DNA of 64,000 nt from Halomonas sp. TD01 (GCF_923868895.1 NZ_OV350343.1:3348001-3412000); one strand, 5' to 3'. Positions 1-11,165 are shown, counted from the stretch's first letter. Notes: generated by a model not told the origin, from the sequence alone. A program made the numbers and translations.

Positions 1-1427
1 CCCCGTGGGATCGGCTGCGCAACCAGTTTTCAGGCTTAGCACTTGAACGTGGTTATTTTGACTGGGGGTTCACTGATCGCCGAATGGAAATAAGGCCATA
101 TCTAGAAAGCGCTCGCCTCTACATGGATTTCGACAGTGGTCCGCGCTACCAATTTGGTAACACGTCTATTTCAGGCAGCCATATTGAGCCAGACCGTTTG
201 CGGAAAATGCGGACATTTGAAGCGGGCGAGCCTTATCTCGCCGAATCCGTGGCTCTTTATAACCAGCGTCTAGCAGAAACAGGCTGGTTTAGCTCGGTAT
301 CGGTTCGGCCAAGACTTGAGACTGCACAAGAGCTAACGCTAGCGCCACCAACTGGCTCTCCATGGTGGGATGAGGCAACGGCGTCGCAACCCCAGCGCCC
401 CCGACTTTCCAGCGCAGCATTTGCCAGTGCACTTAGCCTTAGCCAACGCGACAATACAAACTTACCTATTGACGTCAATGTAGAACCTGCTGACCGGCAT
501 CAATTCGAAGTGGGGGTTGGCTTTGCAACCGATGTGGGGCCACGCATGCGTTTTGGCTGGAAACAGCCATGGATTAACCGCTTTGGTCATAGTCTGAATC
601 ATGATTTGTATATTTCAGCACCCGACCAGCGTTTTACAGGCACCTATAATATCCCGTTAGATAATCCGTTACGCGATAGCTATCGCCTGCAGTATGGCGT
701 GCGTAACTTAGATGACGGGGATACTCAGTCGTTAGAAGGCACGGTGGAAATAGCTCGTCGATGGGAGTTCGAAAACCGCTGGGTGCAAACACTTTACTTC
801 CGTACCACCTACGAAGACTTTACCCAAGGGGGGGTGTCAGATGAGGTGTTACTGTTCTATCCAGGCATTCAATGGTCTCGTGCAAGAACACGCCCTCAGC
901 GGTTCCCCCTGTGGGGAGATCGACAACAGCTATCGATCGAGTATTCAGACACCTTATGGGGATCCGATGCCCAATTTACGCGTGTAACAGGCGACACCGA
1001 ATGGATCCGAACAATCGGCGATGACAACCGTTTCTCAGCAAGGCTAAGTATCGGCGCTATCGAAACAGACAATTTCGATAAGCTGCCTCCATCGCTGCGC
1101 TTTTTTGCAGGCGGTGACCGAAGTGTTCGTGGTTATTCCTACGAAAGCCTATCCCCCCGAAATGAAGAAGGGCGCTTACGTGGCGGCCAGCAAATGTTGA
1201 CCTCGACACTCGAGTACCAGCGTCGAGTCTCAGGAGACTGGTGGGGAGCAACTTTTGTCGATAGCGGAGATGCCTTCGATAACTGGGGGCCAGAGGAGTT
1301 AAAAACGGGCGCAGGGGTCGGCGTACGCTGGATCTCGCCTGTGGGGCCTATTCGACTTGACGTAGCACACCCATTTGACGATGAAGACGATTGGCGCCTG
1401 CATTTTTCCATCGGACCGGAATTTTAG
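1..1427 (+). CDS. tamA: TamA, outer-membrane Omp85-family translocation/assembly subunit (5' truncated by window edge)
   Basis: The reading frame is open from base 3, and the first in-window ATG (84) is internal, so the gene begins upstream; about 474 residues are visible. The visible N-terminus (ALERGYFDWGF) looks like the last part of a POTRA domain, followed by another POTRA-like stretch (YQFGNTSISGS) and, over roughly the C-terminal 330 residues, an Omp85/surface-antigen beta-barrel. Diagnostic features are the loop-6 motif VRGYSYESL after FAGGDRS and the terminal Phe of an outer-membrane beta-signal (FSIGPEF). TamA partners inner-membrane TamB in exporting or inserting outer-membrane components, and tamB follows nine bases downstream, which supports the call. 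About 100 N-terminal residues (signal peptide and first POTRA) are probably missing. Confidence 0.93.
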   Translation, partial: PWDRLRNQFSGLALERGYFDWGFTDRRMEIRPYLESARLYMDFDSGPRYQFGNTSISGSHIEPDRLRKMRTFEAGEPYLAESVALYNQRLAETGWFSSVSVRPRLETAQELTLAPPTGSPWWDEATASQPQRPRLSSAAFASALSLSQRDNTNLPIDVNVEPADRHQFEVGVGFATDVGPRMRFGWKQPWINRFGHSLNHDLYISAPDQRFTGTYNIPLDNPLRDSYRLQYGVRNLDDGDTQSLEGTVEIARRWEFENRWVQTLYFRTTYEDFTQGGVSDEVLLFYPGIQWSRARTRPQRFPLWGDRQQLSIEYSDTLWGSDAQFTRVTGDTEWIRTIGDDNRFSARLSIGAIETDNFDKLPPSLRFFAGGDRSVRGYSYESLSPRNEEGRLRGGQQMLTSTLEYQRRVSGDWWGATFVDSGDAFDNWGPEELKTGAGVGVRWISPVGPIRLDVAHPFDDEDDWRLHFSIGPEF

Positions 1428-1436
1428 GAGAGCATT

Positions 1437-4400
1437 TTGACTAGGGTTGAAACAGCGGCATCCACTAAGCGTCAACCGCTCTCAGTTAAACATCGCGTTG
1501 GACTGTTTCTGTGGAGTCTAGTGCGGTTAGTTATTGTGCTGCCGTTATGGCTATTTGGTTTGGTCGCTTTGCTACTCGGCGTTGCGCTCTCTCCTTGGGG
1601 AACTGGCCAATTGTTTTCTCAAGGTGAGCAGCGTGGGTTCTTCACATATGAACATCAAGAAGGCGCACTGCTTGACCATTTTGCATTGCGTGGCTTCCAA
1701 TTATCGCTTGGCGAGACACATGTCAACGTCGACAGCCTAGAGCTAGCCTGGGCTGAAGATTGCGTGCTGTCAGGTAAGCTTTGCCTGGACAGATTTCATC
1801 TAGAGGGAGCGGATATACGTTTGGGCGAGAGCACTGAAACGGAACCTGAATCACCAGAGTCAGATGGGCCGCCTAGCATCCAACTTCCGTTCCCTATTGA
1901 GCTACGCTCGGTTGAGTTAAATAACGTTCAGCTACAGCTGGCTGATGGAACACGAGTCAGCTGGGATTCGTTTTCAACCGCGATTACAGCACAGCAAAAC
2001 CTGGTCAATATCGCACCTACCAAGCTTTTGCGACCAACGCTGTATTTACCACCCTCCGCGGGCACTCAACTAACACAAGGCATCCAGACGCCGTTAGAGC
2101 CAGAGGGCATTGATGGTGCTGTCCTGGTTACTCAGCCCGTTATAGTAGAACCTGATCAAGCGGCAGAGGCGTTAGCAGCGCGGGAGCGAATTGAGCTACC
2201 CGAGATAATGCTCCCTATTGATATCAACTTAGCATCACTCACCGTGACTGACTTTTCTGTCAATGGGGCGGTCGATTATCAGGTTGAACGCTTAGCAATC
2301 GTTGTCAGTGCCCAAGGTAATCAAATAGCCCTCAGCTCATTAGAGCTGCTCACTCCTGATGCTGAGGCAAACTTAACGGCTAACGCCACATTGTCAGGCA
2401 GCTATCCGTTAGATGCACGATTAACGTCAACCTTGTTTCTACCCGAGATATTTCCTGAGCTAAGTGGCGAAGAGCTTGTTTTGGAGCTATCGGGATCACT
2501 AGATGAGCTAACAGCCAGTTTAGAAGCGTCTGGTATCGTTAATGCAACACTAAATGCTCAAGTCGATGCGCTGGCACCGACGCTGCCCTTTGAGATACGC
2601 CTGCAAAGTGACCGCTTGCAGTGGCCACTCGCACAGCCAAGCAGCGATGAACCAGCAGAAGCGCCCTACATAGCGGAAGATATAGACATCGTCGCCAGTG
2701 GCAACTTGGAAGCGTACCAGACTACACTCGCTTTAAGCGCCCAAGGTCCTCAAGTTCCGCTTACCAATATTCGACTCAGTGGCGACGGAGATCTTTCATC
2801 GTTCCGCTGGACGCCGCTAACCCTCTCGATTGATGACAGTTCACTTAGCAGCGAAGGTGAAGTCAACTGGGCATCGTCACTTCAAGTCGACACCACCATC
2901 CGCCTGGATCAATTTGATCCGTCACACTTTGTCGAACAGCTCAATGGCAATCTAAGTGGCGATATTGTCGCTAGCGTGCGCCAAACGGGCGACCTGTGGG
3001 AAGTCAGTCTTCCGGTACTCGACATTGAAGGGGAGCTCCAAGAGTATCCTCTGACATTACAGGCCTCCTTAGAGGCTAATAGTGCGCTTGAAGTTGATAT
3101 TCAAGAACTCCTTTTCACTCAGGGTGATAATCGATTAACGGCCTCTGGTCAGGTTAGTGAGCAAGCAATGTCGCTAGATGCAGAGATTGCATTGCGGCAA
3201 TTACAAACGCTGCATCCAGACTTGGCGGGGACCTTGACAGGGAATATTCTTGCCAGAGGTAGCATTAGCCAACCCAGTGTGGCTGCCGAATTAACCGGCC
3301 GCGACCTACGGTTTGCCGAAAACCGTATTGAAGCCTTATCACTGACCAGTAACATTGAAGGTATCGATGACCCGACGCTAGACATTGACCTTGGCTTGCA
3401 GCAAGTCAATGCAGGGGGGCAGGCATTTTCAAATATTGCCCTCGAGCTTAGCGGTCGTCTATCACAGCATACACTCACTGTCAGTGTCGACGGTCAAGCC
3501 AATAACATGCTAAGCCGTGCGCTTGTATCTATAGATGGTCGTTTTGATCAACAAGCACAGCAGTACCAAGGCCAACTAACACCACTGGAAATCGACTCTG
3601 AGTATGGCAACCTGCGTCTAGAAGACCCTCTTGATATTCGTTACAACCTTACTAACGGCCAAGCACAACTTTCACCTTTCTGTGTGCGTCGTGAAGAAGG
3701 CGGAATTGTTTGTTCGGAAGAGCCGGTTACCGCATCGGCTGACCAAGGGCGTATGGTGCTAAGTGTCAGGGAAGTGCCGATGGAAACACTTGAGCCTTTA
3801 CTGCCGGAAGAGTGGAGCTTTGAAGGTGACACAACGGCAGATGTCGTTGCAGCTTGGCGCCAAGGGGGAGCGCAGTGGCAAGCGGATGTTCAAGTATTAA
3901 GCGAGTTGGCGATTACTGCGGTTAACGATTATGGTCAGCCTGTACAACTTCCTGTGATTCGTTTAAACACGCAGCTGGAAGCCAACCAAGCTCAGGCGGA
4001 TGCCGATATTGTGTTGTCATTTGAGGATGCTGGCGAGCTTGCCCTTGATCTTGCCATCAGCGACCCACTTGGTCGTGGTGGTCTAAATGGCGAGCTACGA
4101 GCTCAAGAGATTTCTTTAACGCCCTATCGCCCATTGGTGGTGGGTATGGATCGTTTAGAAGGTAACCTAAATGGCCGTATACAGATTGCTGGAACAACCA
4201 GTCAGCCAGATTTACAGGGGCAGCTTGCTCTTCGCAATTTAAGTGTTCATGGCCCGGATATTCCTATCGATATCAAAGATGGCGAGCTAATCGTTGCTTT
4301 TGACGGCGAGCGAGGGGACATAAATGGTTTTGTTGCTGCTGAACGTGGCCGCTTAAATATCACCGGTGATGCTTATTGGCCTGCTGATGACGACTGGCGT

Positions 4401-5444
4401 ATTGGTGTCGATGTTAACGCCATCCAAGAACCACTATTAATCGTTTTGCCACAATTTGGACGCTTAGAAGCAGCACCTGATATTCGCATTCGAGTGACAC
4501 CAGATCGCCTACAAGTGCGGGGTAATGTCGATTTGCCATGGGCGCGCTTGGAGGTTGGCGATCTTCCTGCCTCAGCCGTTAGCCCAAGCAGTGATGAAAT
4601 CATTATCACCGAGCGTGATGACCGAGAAGCTGAGCGGGTGGCCCAGCAACGGGCAGCCAGTGGCGAGCCAAGCGCAGCTGACGAGTTATCACAATCAGGA
4701 ATGGCCCTTGACGTGCTCATCACACTAACGCTGGGGCGTGATATGCAAATCTCAGCATATGGGCTTAATTCTAGGTTAGGTGGCACACTAGAGATTCGTC
4801 AGGATAGCGGCGGACTTCAGCTGTTCGGTGATGTCAATCTAGTGGATGGCCGCTTTCAAGCCTTTAGCCAAGACCTGTTGATACGCCGTGGACAGCTGAT
4901 ATTTAGCGGGCCTCCTGGGCTTCCAATTCTAGATTTCGAGGCGATTCGTAACCCAGAAATCACAGAAGATGAGGTTATTGCTGGCCTTAGGGTCAGTGGC
5001 AATGCAGAAGAGCCCAACATATTAATTTTTTCTGAGCCAGGAATGGATGAAACCCGTGCGTTGTCGTATCTATTAAGAGGGCGTGCACCCGATGCTTCTG
5101 GTGGAGGAATTGATAGCGCCCTTACCACCGCCTTAATTGGAATGTCTCTTGGCCGAACAGGCGGAGCGGTTGGTTCTATCGGGGAAGCGTTTGGCATTAG
5201 CGACTTAACCTTGGATACCACTGGGGCAGGTGACAACAGCCAAGTAGCACTTACTGGGCAGTTAACCGACGACATCCGAATTAGCTACGGTGTTGGTATT
5301 TTCTCGCCCATTGCAGAACTGACGCTACGCTACACACTTTGGCGTAATCTGTACGTGCAGGCAGTATCGGGTGCTAACCAAGCCGTCGACTTAATTTACA
5401 CCTTCACTCGATCAGGTGACCCTGCTATTTATCCACGGCAATAA
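1437..5444 (+). CDS. tamB: TamB, inner-membrane-anchored periplasmic AsmA-like translocation protein
   Basis: This is a 1335-residue protein. It has one hydrophobic anchor at about residues 20-50 behind a basic N-terminus, then a long region of amphipathic beta-repeats with many LxGxL-type elements, and a C-terminal TamB/DUF490 domain (about residues 1000-1335) ending in a barrel-like segment. Such proteins span the periplasm as a hydrophobic groove and are linked to outer-membrane protein or phospholipid transport together with TamA. The start is a TTG at 1437: an AGGAG Shine-Dalgarno (1426-1430) lies six bases before it and overlaps the tamA stop codon, so the two genes are translationally linked. 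A TTG start may moderate expression. Confidence 0.95.
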   Translation: MTRVETAASTKRQPLSVKHRVGLFLWSLVRLVIVLPLWLFGLVALLLGVALSPWGTGQLFSQGEQRGFFTYEHQEGALLDHFALRGFQLSLGETHVNVDSLELAWAEDCVLSGKLCLDRFHLEGADIRLGESTETEPESPESDGPPSIQLPFPIELRSVELNNVQLQLADGTRVSWDSFSTAITAQQNLVNIAPTKLLRPTLYLPPSAGTQLTQGIQTPLEPEGIDGAVLVTQPVIVEPDQAAEALAARERIELPEIMLPIDINLASLTVTDFSVNGAVDYQVERLAIVVSAQGNQIALSSLELLTPDAEANLTANATLSGSYPLDARLTSTLFLPEIFPELSGEELVLELSGSLDELTASLEASGIVNATLNAQVDALAPTLPFEIRLQSDRLQWPLAQPSSDEPAEAPYIAEDIDIVASGNLEAYQTTLALSAQGPQVPLTNIRLSGDGDLSSFRWTPLTLSIDDSSLSSEGEVNWASSLQVDTTIRLDQFDPSHFVEQLNGNLSGDIVASVRQTGDLWEVSLPVLDIEGELQEYPLTLQASLEANSALEVDIQELLFTQGDNRLTASGQVSEQAMSLDAEIALRQLQTLHPDLAGTLTGNILARGSISQPSVAAELTGRDLRFAENRIEALSLTSNIEGIDDPTLDIDLGLQQVNAGGQAFSNIALELSGRLSQHTLTVSVDGQANNMLSRALVSIDGRFDQQAQQYQGQLTPLEIDSEYGNLRLEDPLDIRYNLTNGQAQLSPFCVRREEGGIVCSEEPVTASADQGRMVLSVREVPMETLEPLLPEEWSFEGDTTADVVAAWRQGGAQWQADVQVLSELAITAVNDYGQPVQLPVIRLNTQLEANQAQADADIVLSFEDAGELALDLAISDPLGRGGLNGELRAQEISLTPYRPLVVGMDRLEGNLNGRIQIAGTTSQPDLQGQLALRNLSVHGPDIPIDIKDGELIVAFDGERGDINGFVAAERGRLNITGDAYWPADDDWRIGVDVNAIQEPLLIVLPQFGRLEAAPDIRIRVTPDRLQVRGNVDLPWARLEVGDLPASAVSPSSDEIIITERDDREAERVAQQRAASGEPSAADELSQSGMALDVLITLTLGRDMQISAYGLNSRLGGTLEIRQDSGGLQLFGDVNLVDGRFQAFSQDLLIRRGQLIFSGPPGLPILDFEAIRNPEITEDEVIAGLRVSGNAEEPNILIFSEPGMDETRALSYLLRGRAPDASGGGIDSALTTALIGMSLGRTGGAVGSIGEAFGISDLTLDTTGAGDNSQVALTGQLTDDIRISYGVGIFSPIAELTLRYTLWRNLYVQAVSGANQAVDLIYTFTRSGDPAIYPRQ

Positions 5445-5453
5445 GAGGGCGTT

Positions 5454-6074
5454 ATGACGCTATTTTCTAAAGCAAGCTCAGCACCACTTGGCCGCGAAAC
5501 GCCGCTTGAAACGAGTCGTGTGCATACCGTTACTGGTCACTCGCTCCATCCTCCTTTTCCAGAAGGGCATGAGGAAATCGTCTTAGGAATGGGGTGCTTT
5601 TGGGGCGTTGAGCGCCTGTTCTGGCAAGTGCCGGGGGTTTACGTAACTGCCGCAGGCTATGCCGGGGGCGAAACACAAAACCCAACTTACCAAGAAACCT
5701 GCACGGGACAAACAGGCCATACCGAGGTAGTTAGGGTGGTATACGATCCGAGCACCACATCACTGGATACGCTGTTGCAAATTTTTTGGGAACAGCACGA
5801 CCCTACTCAAGGAAATCGCCAAGGCAACGATGTGGGTAGCCAGTACCGTTCTGCTATTTTCACTACGACGGATGCCCAGTTGATCGCTGCTGAAAAGAGT
5901 GTCGATGCCTATCAAAAGGCACTCGACAAAGCTGGCCGCGGTGCTATTACTACCGAGATCAAGCCACTGAATGTTTTTTACTATGCGGAGGCTTATCATC
6001 AGCAGTACTTGGACAAAAACCCGACTGGTTACTGTGGACTCAAAGGTACTGGCGTTACGTGTCCCATCGGTTAG
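5454..6074 (+). CDS. msrA: Peptide-methionine (S)-S-oxide reductase MsrA
   Basis: The 206-residue protein carries the MsrA active-site motif GCFWGVE with the catalytic cysteine at about residue 48, and the C-terminal resolving cysteines in [12 protein letters not shown] (about C194 and C203). It reduces the S-epimer of methionine sulfoxide in free or protein-bound methionine, with thioredoxin as the recycling reductant. The length matches the long (E. coli-type) MsrA class. The ATG is preceded by a GAGGG site and starts nine bases after the tamB stop, so it is probably co-transcribed with tamAB, although it has no known direct role in that pathway. Confidence 0.97.
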   Translation: MTLFSKASSAPLGRETPLETSRVHTVTGHSLHPPFPEGHEEIVLGMGCFWGVERLFWQVPGVYVTAAGYAGGETQNPTYQETCTGQTGHTEVVRVVYDPSTTSLDTLLQIFWEQHDPTQGNRQGNDVGSQYRSAIFTTTDAQLIAAEKSVDAYQKALDKAGRGAITTEIKPLNVFYYAEAYHQQYLDKNPTGYCGLKGTGVTCPIG

Positions 6075-6117
6075 TCGTGGTGAGAAGGGCCAAATAATCC
6101 ATCACAAGGTCAGCAAA

Positions 6118-6651
6118 ATGCCACATACCTTAAAACGCTCATGGCTCATGCCTTCGCTTTGGGCCCTGACTGTCTCTGGTTCAATTGCTGCGCATGCCAT
6201 GGCAGAAGAAATATCAGTAGCTGAAGACGCAGCGCCACCTATGCCACAAACGGTTGAAGAGAGTCCGTTTACAAGTGAGCGTGAAGCGGTCATATGGCGT
6301 CAAGATGAATTAAAAGAGCTTGAGAGGCTGCTTCGTCAGCTGCGTTTTGACTTGGTGAATAATCAAGATGCTCGCGGGGCCGCGCCGCGTTTAGCAACGC
6401 TTCAGGAACAAGCTACCCAAGCTCATTTTTTGCCCGCGTTTATTGTCGGTACACATGGGCGTGGGTCCGACGCCCGTCCAGAAATCTGGGAAGAGTGGGA
6501 AGATTTTGCAGCAGGCTTCACGGATCTTGAACAAAAAGTAGCGGTGTTGGTTGATGCGGCCGAGCAAGAGGATTATCGCGCGGCCACGCGAGCATTTTCT
6601 GATGTTGGTTTAAGCTGTAAGAGCTGCCATCGCGCCTACCGCTATAATTAA
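6118..6651 (+). CDS. Periplasmic class II c-type cytochrome (cytochrome c'/c556-like)
   Basis: I start this gene at the ATG at 6118. The encoded N-terminus is basic, then hydrophobic, and ends in an Ala-rich signal-peptidase site (AAHAMA). Longer readings in the same frame would run back into msrA. The mature protein of about 147 residues is largely helical and ends with a single haem-attachment motif CKSCH nine residues from the C-terminus. A C-terminal CXXCH in a four-helix bundle is typical of the cytochrome c' and c556 class. It probably binds one covalent haem in the periplasm; whether it transfers electrons or binds gas cannot be told from sequence. It lies 43 bases after msrA on the same strand. 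Confidence 0.85.
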   Translation: MPHTLKRSWLMPSLWALTVSGSIAAHAMAEEISVAEDAAPPMPQTVEESPFTSEREAVIWRQDELKELERLLRQLRFDLVNNQDARGAAPRLATLQEQATQAHFLPAFIVGTHGRGSDARPEIWEEWEDFAAGFTDLEQKVAVLVDAAEQEDYRAATRAFSDVGLSCKSCHRAYRYN

Positions 6652-6691
6652 CCAAGATGGATATAACTAATAGCGATAGGCGCAGATATTG

Positions 6692-7339
6692 TCAGTCGCT
6701 TTGTTGAAGGCGGTCGATACGATAAAGGGTTTCAACCTGCTCCAGGCCTGTTATGGTGCACTTCAGATCTTTTACGCGGCCGTCGCTCAAACCATAGACC
6801 CAGCCATGCACTGAAATATTCTGGCCTCTCTGCCAGGCGCGTTGCAGAATTTTGGTTCGGCATAAGCTGTTAACTTGAGCCTTAACGTTCAATTCGCACA
6901 TGCGATCAATCTGCTCTTCCATTGGTAAGTGTTCAAGCGAATCACGGTGGCGGTTATACTGTTCGCGCACTGAATGCAGCCAGTAATCGACGACACCGCA
7001 TTCGCCACCTGTCACCGCCGCTTTAATGCCACCACAACCATAATGCCCCACAATCATAATGTGGCTGACCTTAAGTACATCCACCGCAAACTGCACAACA
7101 GATAGTGCGTTCATGTCGGTATGGTGGAGAAGGTTGGCGACATTACGATGGACAAAAACTTCGCCTGGCGGAAGGGCAATGATCTGGTTAGCAGGTACAC
7201 GGCTGTCAGAACAACCAATCCAGAGGTAATCGGGATTTTGCTGATTGGACAACCGTTTAAAGTAGTCGGGGTCTTCCTCACACATACGCTCTGCCCAGGC
7301 GCGATTATTATCAAGCAGTGTCTCAATAGAGTTAGACAT
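6692..7339 (-). CDS. can: Beta-class carbonic anhydrase
   Basis: The 215-residue protein matches the beta-carbonic anhydrase family in length and motifs. The first zinc motif is CSDSRVP (Cys42, Asp44), and the second is GHYGCGG, supplying His and Cys ligands near residues 98-101. It catalyses reversible hydration of CO2 to bicarbonate in the cytoplasm and supplies bicarbonate to carboxylases. It is convergent with the cytochrome gene and divergent from gor, so it is probably transcribed alone. The gene symbol is given by analogy with E. coli can (yadF). Confidence 0.96.
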   Translation of the reverse strand: MSNSIETLLDNNRAWAERMCEEDPDYFKRLSNQQNPDYLWIGCSDSRVPANQIIALPPGEVFVHRNVANLLHHTDMNALSVVQFAVDVLKVSHIMIVGHYGCGGIKAAVTGGECGVVDYWLHSVREQYNRHRDSLEHLPMEEQIDRMCELNVKAQVNSLCRTKILQRAWQRGQNISVHGWVYGLSDGRVKDLKCTITGLEQVETLYRIDRLQQSD

Positions 7340-7511
7340 TAAATCTCCGTCACAGGTTAGGAGCTGTTAGATTCAAGATAGAGCAAACTAGGATACAGAG
7401 AGAGCGTTTTTAACCTTCTCAGAATCTAAGGTCAATCTTTGTGCTTTATGGTCGTTATTGGCAAGTACATGATCGACAAGTACAAGTAGTGGTTCAGGAT
7501 AGGAGCAGCAC

Positions 7512-8894
7512 ATGGCAGCAAATGCGGAATATGAATACGATTTACTAGTGGTAGGGGCAGGCTCAGGTGGTGTGCGTGCGGCACGAATGGCAGCAGCAAC
7601 CGGTGCCAGAGTTGCCATAGTAGAAGATCGCTACTTGGGCGGTACCTGTGTCAATGTCGGCTGCGTTCCTAAAAAGCTATACTCCTATGCGGCTCACTTT
7701 CACGATAGCTTTGATGATGCAGCGGGCTTTGGATGGCAGTTGCCAGGACCGGCCACCTTTGACTGGTCAGTGCTACGCGATAATAAAACCAGTGAGATAA
7801 AACGGTTAAATGGCATTTATCAGCGAATGTTAGAGGGCGCTGGTGTCGTGTTGCTTCATGCTAGAGCAACCGTGAAAGATGAACACACAGTTTCATTGAC
7901 CTCAGAGGAGGGTGTTACCCAAGTAACCGCGCAAAAGATACTGCTGGCTACAGGTGGCTGGCCATGGGTGCCTGATTTTCCTGGCAGTGAATATACAGTC
8001 ACTTCAAATCAAATATTTGATCTTGATACTTTTCCAGATCGTTTTCTCGTTTTGGGTGGTGGCTATATTGCGGTTGAGTTCGCGAGTATTTTTAACGGCC
8101 TCGGAAGCGAAACGCATTTGATTTATCGTGGAGACCTTTTTCTAAAAGGGTTTGATGAAGAAGTCCGTGCTTTTACCCGGGATGAAATGAGCAAAAAAGG
8201 CGTCAATCTTCATTTCAATACCAATATTGAACGGATTGAACCCAACGGCGCTGCGTTTAACGTGTACTTAACTAACGGTGATGTCCAAGAGGTAGATGCC
8301 GTTTTGGCCGCGACAGGGCGTAATGCCAATACGCAGGGGCTAGGGCTTGAAGCGTTGGGTATTCATCTAGATAGCCATGGCAAAATACCGGTGAATGACC
8401 GCTATGAGACGTCGGTCCCTTCTATTTTGGCGCTTGGCGATTTAACCCAGGGGCCTGAGCTGACGCCTGTAGCGCTAGCTGAGGCGATGCAGCTAGTCGA
8501 TATTCACTTCAAAGATATACTGCCTAAACCGCTGGACTACGCCACGATTCCTACGGCTGTTTTTTGCCATCCGAATATCGGAACGGTAGGGCTATCTGAG
8601 GAGGCTGCCAGAGAAAACATTGGCAAAATTCGTGTTTATCGTGCGGACTTTAAAGCAATGAAACACACATTGTCAGGTAGTCAAGAACGCACCTTAATGA
8701 AGCTAATCGTTGATGATGCAACGGACGTTGTCGTTGGAGCCCATATGGTAGGTGATGAGGCAGGTGAACTCATCCAGGGGATCGCCATTGCGGTCAGAGC
8801 GGGGCTTACAAAAGAAGACTTTGATCGCACAATAGGTATTCATCCAACAGGGGCGGAAGAATTTGTAACGATGAGAACTCCTGCGCGCAATTGA
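7512..8894 (+). CDS. gor: Glutathione-disulfide reductase
   Basis: This 460-residue protein is an FAD-dependent pyridine nucleotide-disulfide oxidoreductase. It has an N-terminal FAD site GAGSGG (15-20), the redox-active pair in GGTCVNVGCVPKK (Cys46 and Cys51), a central NAD(P) fold beginning GGGYIAVEF, and a C-terminal dimerization domain with HPTGAEE, the His-Glu pair of the active site. The VNVGCVPKK form is that of glutathione reductase rather than lipoamide dehydrogenase. It keeps glutathione reduced using NADPH. An AGGAG site (7501-7505) six bases upstream fixes the start. A hairpin terminator closes the unit, so it is likely monocistronic. Confidence 0.95.
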   Translation: MAANAEYEYDLLVVGAGSGGVRAARMAAATGARVAIVEDRYLGGTCVNVGCVPKKLYSYAAHFHDSFDDAAGFGWQLPGPATFDWSVLRDNKTSEIKRLNGIYQRMLEGAGVVLLHARATVKDEHTVSLTSEEGVTQVTAQKILLATGGWPWVPDFPGSEYTVTSNQIFDLDTFPDRFLVLGGGYIAVEFASIFNGLGSETHLIYRGDLFLKGFDEEVRAFTRDEMSKKGVNLHFNTNIERIEPNGAAFNVYLTNGDVQEVDAVLAATGRNANTQGLGLEALGIHLDSHGKIPVNDRYETSVPSILALGDLTQGPELTPVALAEAMQLVDIHFKDILPKPLDYATIPTAVFCHPNIGTVGLSEEAARENIGKIRVYRADFKAMKHTLSGSQERTLMKLIVDDATDVVVGAHMVGDEAGELIQGIAIAVRAGLTKEDFDRTIGIHPTGAEEFVTMRTPARN

Positions 8895-8917
8895 TTTCAT
8901 AAAATTCACATTTTAAG

Positions 8918-8940
8918 GCGAGCATTAGCTCGCTTTTTTT
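8918..8940 (+). terminator. Rho-independent terminator after gor
   Basis: A six-base-pair GC-rich stem (GCGAGC / GCTCGC) with an ATTA loop is followed immediately by seven T residues, 23 bases after the gor stop codon. This is a canonical intrinsic terminator separating gor from the ectoine promoter region. Confidence 0.9.
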
Positions 8941-9066
8941 ATCTCGCGCCTAAGTGAGGTTGTTCTAAACTCTTCCAATACCGCTGTTTTGAACCTGATT
9001 TCACCAGGCAACGCAGCATTTGATAACCAAAATTTATGGAAAACGTTAGGATGAATAATATGATTT

Positions 9067-9095
9067 TTGAATTGCTCATAATCAGCTGTTATAAT
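9067..9095 (+). promoter_or_regulatory. Predicted sigma70-type promoter of ectABC
   Basis: A -35-like TTGAAT (9067-9072) and a consensus -10 TATAAT (9090-9095) are separated by exactly 17 bases, and the -10 lies 32 bases before the ectA start codon. The surrounding region is AT-rich. In other Halomonas species ectA is driven by sigma70-like and osmotically inducible promoters; I cannot identify a distinct sigma38 element here. Confidence 0.65.
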
Positions 9096-9127
9096 GATGC
9101 TCAAATTCGCTACAGCGAAGCATAACC

Positions 9128-9706
9128 ATGAGTACGCCAATAACACCTTTTACCCCTTCTGCAGACCTTGCTCGCCCGACAGTTGCTGATGCTGTCGTTG
9201 GGCATACGTCTACACCGTTGTTTATTCGCAAGCCGAATGCAGATGATGGTTGGGGCGTTTATGAGTTAATCAAAGCTTGTCCGCCGCTTGATGTTAATTC
9301 TGCTTATGCCTACCTGTTGCTAGCAACACAGTTTCGTGACACGTGTGCAGTTGCTACCAATGAAGAGGGCGAAATTGTCGGTTTTGTATCTGGCTATGTG
9401 AAAGATAATGCACCGGATACGTATTTTCTCTGGCAAGTTGCTGTCGGCGAAAAAGCTCGTGGTACCGGTTTGGCGCGCCGCTTGGTTGAAGCCATTATGT
9501 CGCGGCCAGAACTCGATAATGTGCATCATCTGGAAACGACGATCACTCCAGACAATCAAGCTTCTTGGGGATTGTTTCGCCGTCTAGCAGCACGTTGGCA
9601 AGCCCCTCTAAACAGCCGTGAATATTTCTCTACCGAACAGCTCGGTGGAGAGCATGATCCAGAAAATTTAGTCCGTATAGGTCCATTCCAAACGGACAAC
9701 ATGTAA
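9128..9706 (+). CDS. ectA: L-2,4-diaminobutyrate N-gamma-acetyltransferase (ectoine synthesis)
   Basis: The 192-residue protein is a GNAT-fold acetyltransferase (core about residues 35-170) with the acetyl-CoA loop in ARGTGLARRL and the EctA-typical segment ADDGWGVYELIKACPPLD. It acetylates the gamma-amino group of diaminobutyrate, the second step of ectoine synthesis, in the cytoplasm. The first gene of ectABC, it is followed by ectB after 126 bases that contain a hairpin. The Shine-Dalgarno is weak (GAAG region), in contrast to the strong one of ectB. No ectD (hydroxylase) or dedicated aspartokinase lies beside the operon in this window. Confidence 0.96.
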   Translation: MSTPITPFTPSADLARPTVADAVVGHTSTPLFIRKPNADDGWGVYELIKACPPLDVNSAYAYLLLATQFRDTCAVATNEEGEIVGFVSGYVKDNAPDTYFLWQVAVGEKARGTGLARRLVEAIMSRPELDNVHHLETTITPDNQASWGLFRRLAARWQAPLNSREYFSTEQLGGEHDPENLVRIGPFQTDNM

Positions 9707-9714
9707 CGAAACTG

Positions 9715-9763
9715 ACCAGCTATGGCTTTATACATTACTCTCAGTAGCTGGTTTGCGTTTTTT
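9715..9763 (+). terminator. Hairpin with T-rich tail between ectA and ectB (possible attenuator)
   Basis: An eight-base inverted repeat (ACCAGCTA at 9715-9722, TAGCTGGT at 9745-9752) encloses a 22-base loop and is followed by a T-rich stretch with six consecutive T residues (9758-9763). It starts nine bases after the ectA stop. It could be a partial terminator or an RNA-stability element that alters the ectA:ectB ratio. The long loop makes it weaker than a standard terminator. Confidence 0.5.
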
Positions 9764-9817
9764 AATTTTGTTGTCTCTGTTTCCGCCAGTTTGTCCCACG
9801 CTTGGCTCAATGATTAA

Positions 9818-11101
<1,284 letters not shown>

Positions 11102-11146
11102 TTTAGAGTTAGGCTTATTTAGCAGCATCGATTCAGCACTGGGCCG

Positions 11147-11165
11147 CCTTGGCTTAAAGCCAAGG
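11147..11165 (+). repeat. Palindromic hairpin between ectB and ectC
   Basis: A perfect seven-base stem (CCTTGGC / GCCAAGG) with a TTAAA loop sits 45 bases after the ectB stop and 21 bases before the ectC start. No T-tract follows, so it is not an intrinsic terminator. It may stabilise the upstream mRNA or mark a processing point. CGGAG before ectC serves as the ribosome site downstream of it. Confidence 0.6.

Noticed and set aside
8925..9146. 73-codon minus-strand frame between gor and ectA
   Set aside because: It covers the ectABC promoter and the gor terminator, has no recognisable domain and overlaps the start of ectA; most likely chance.
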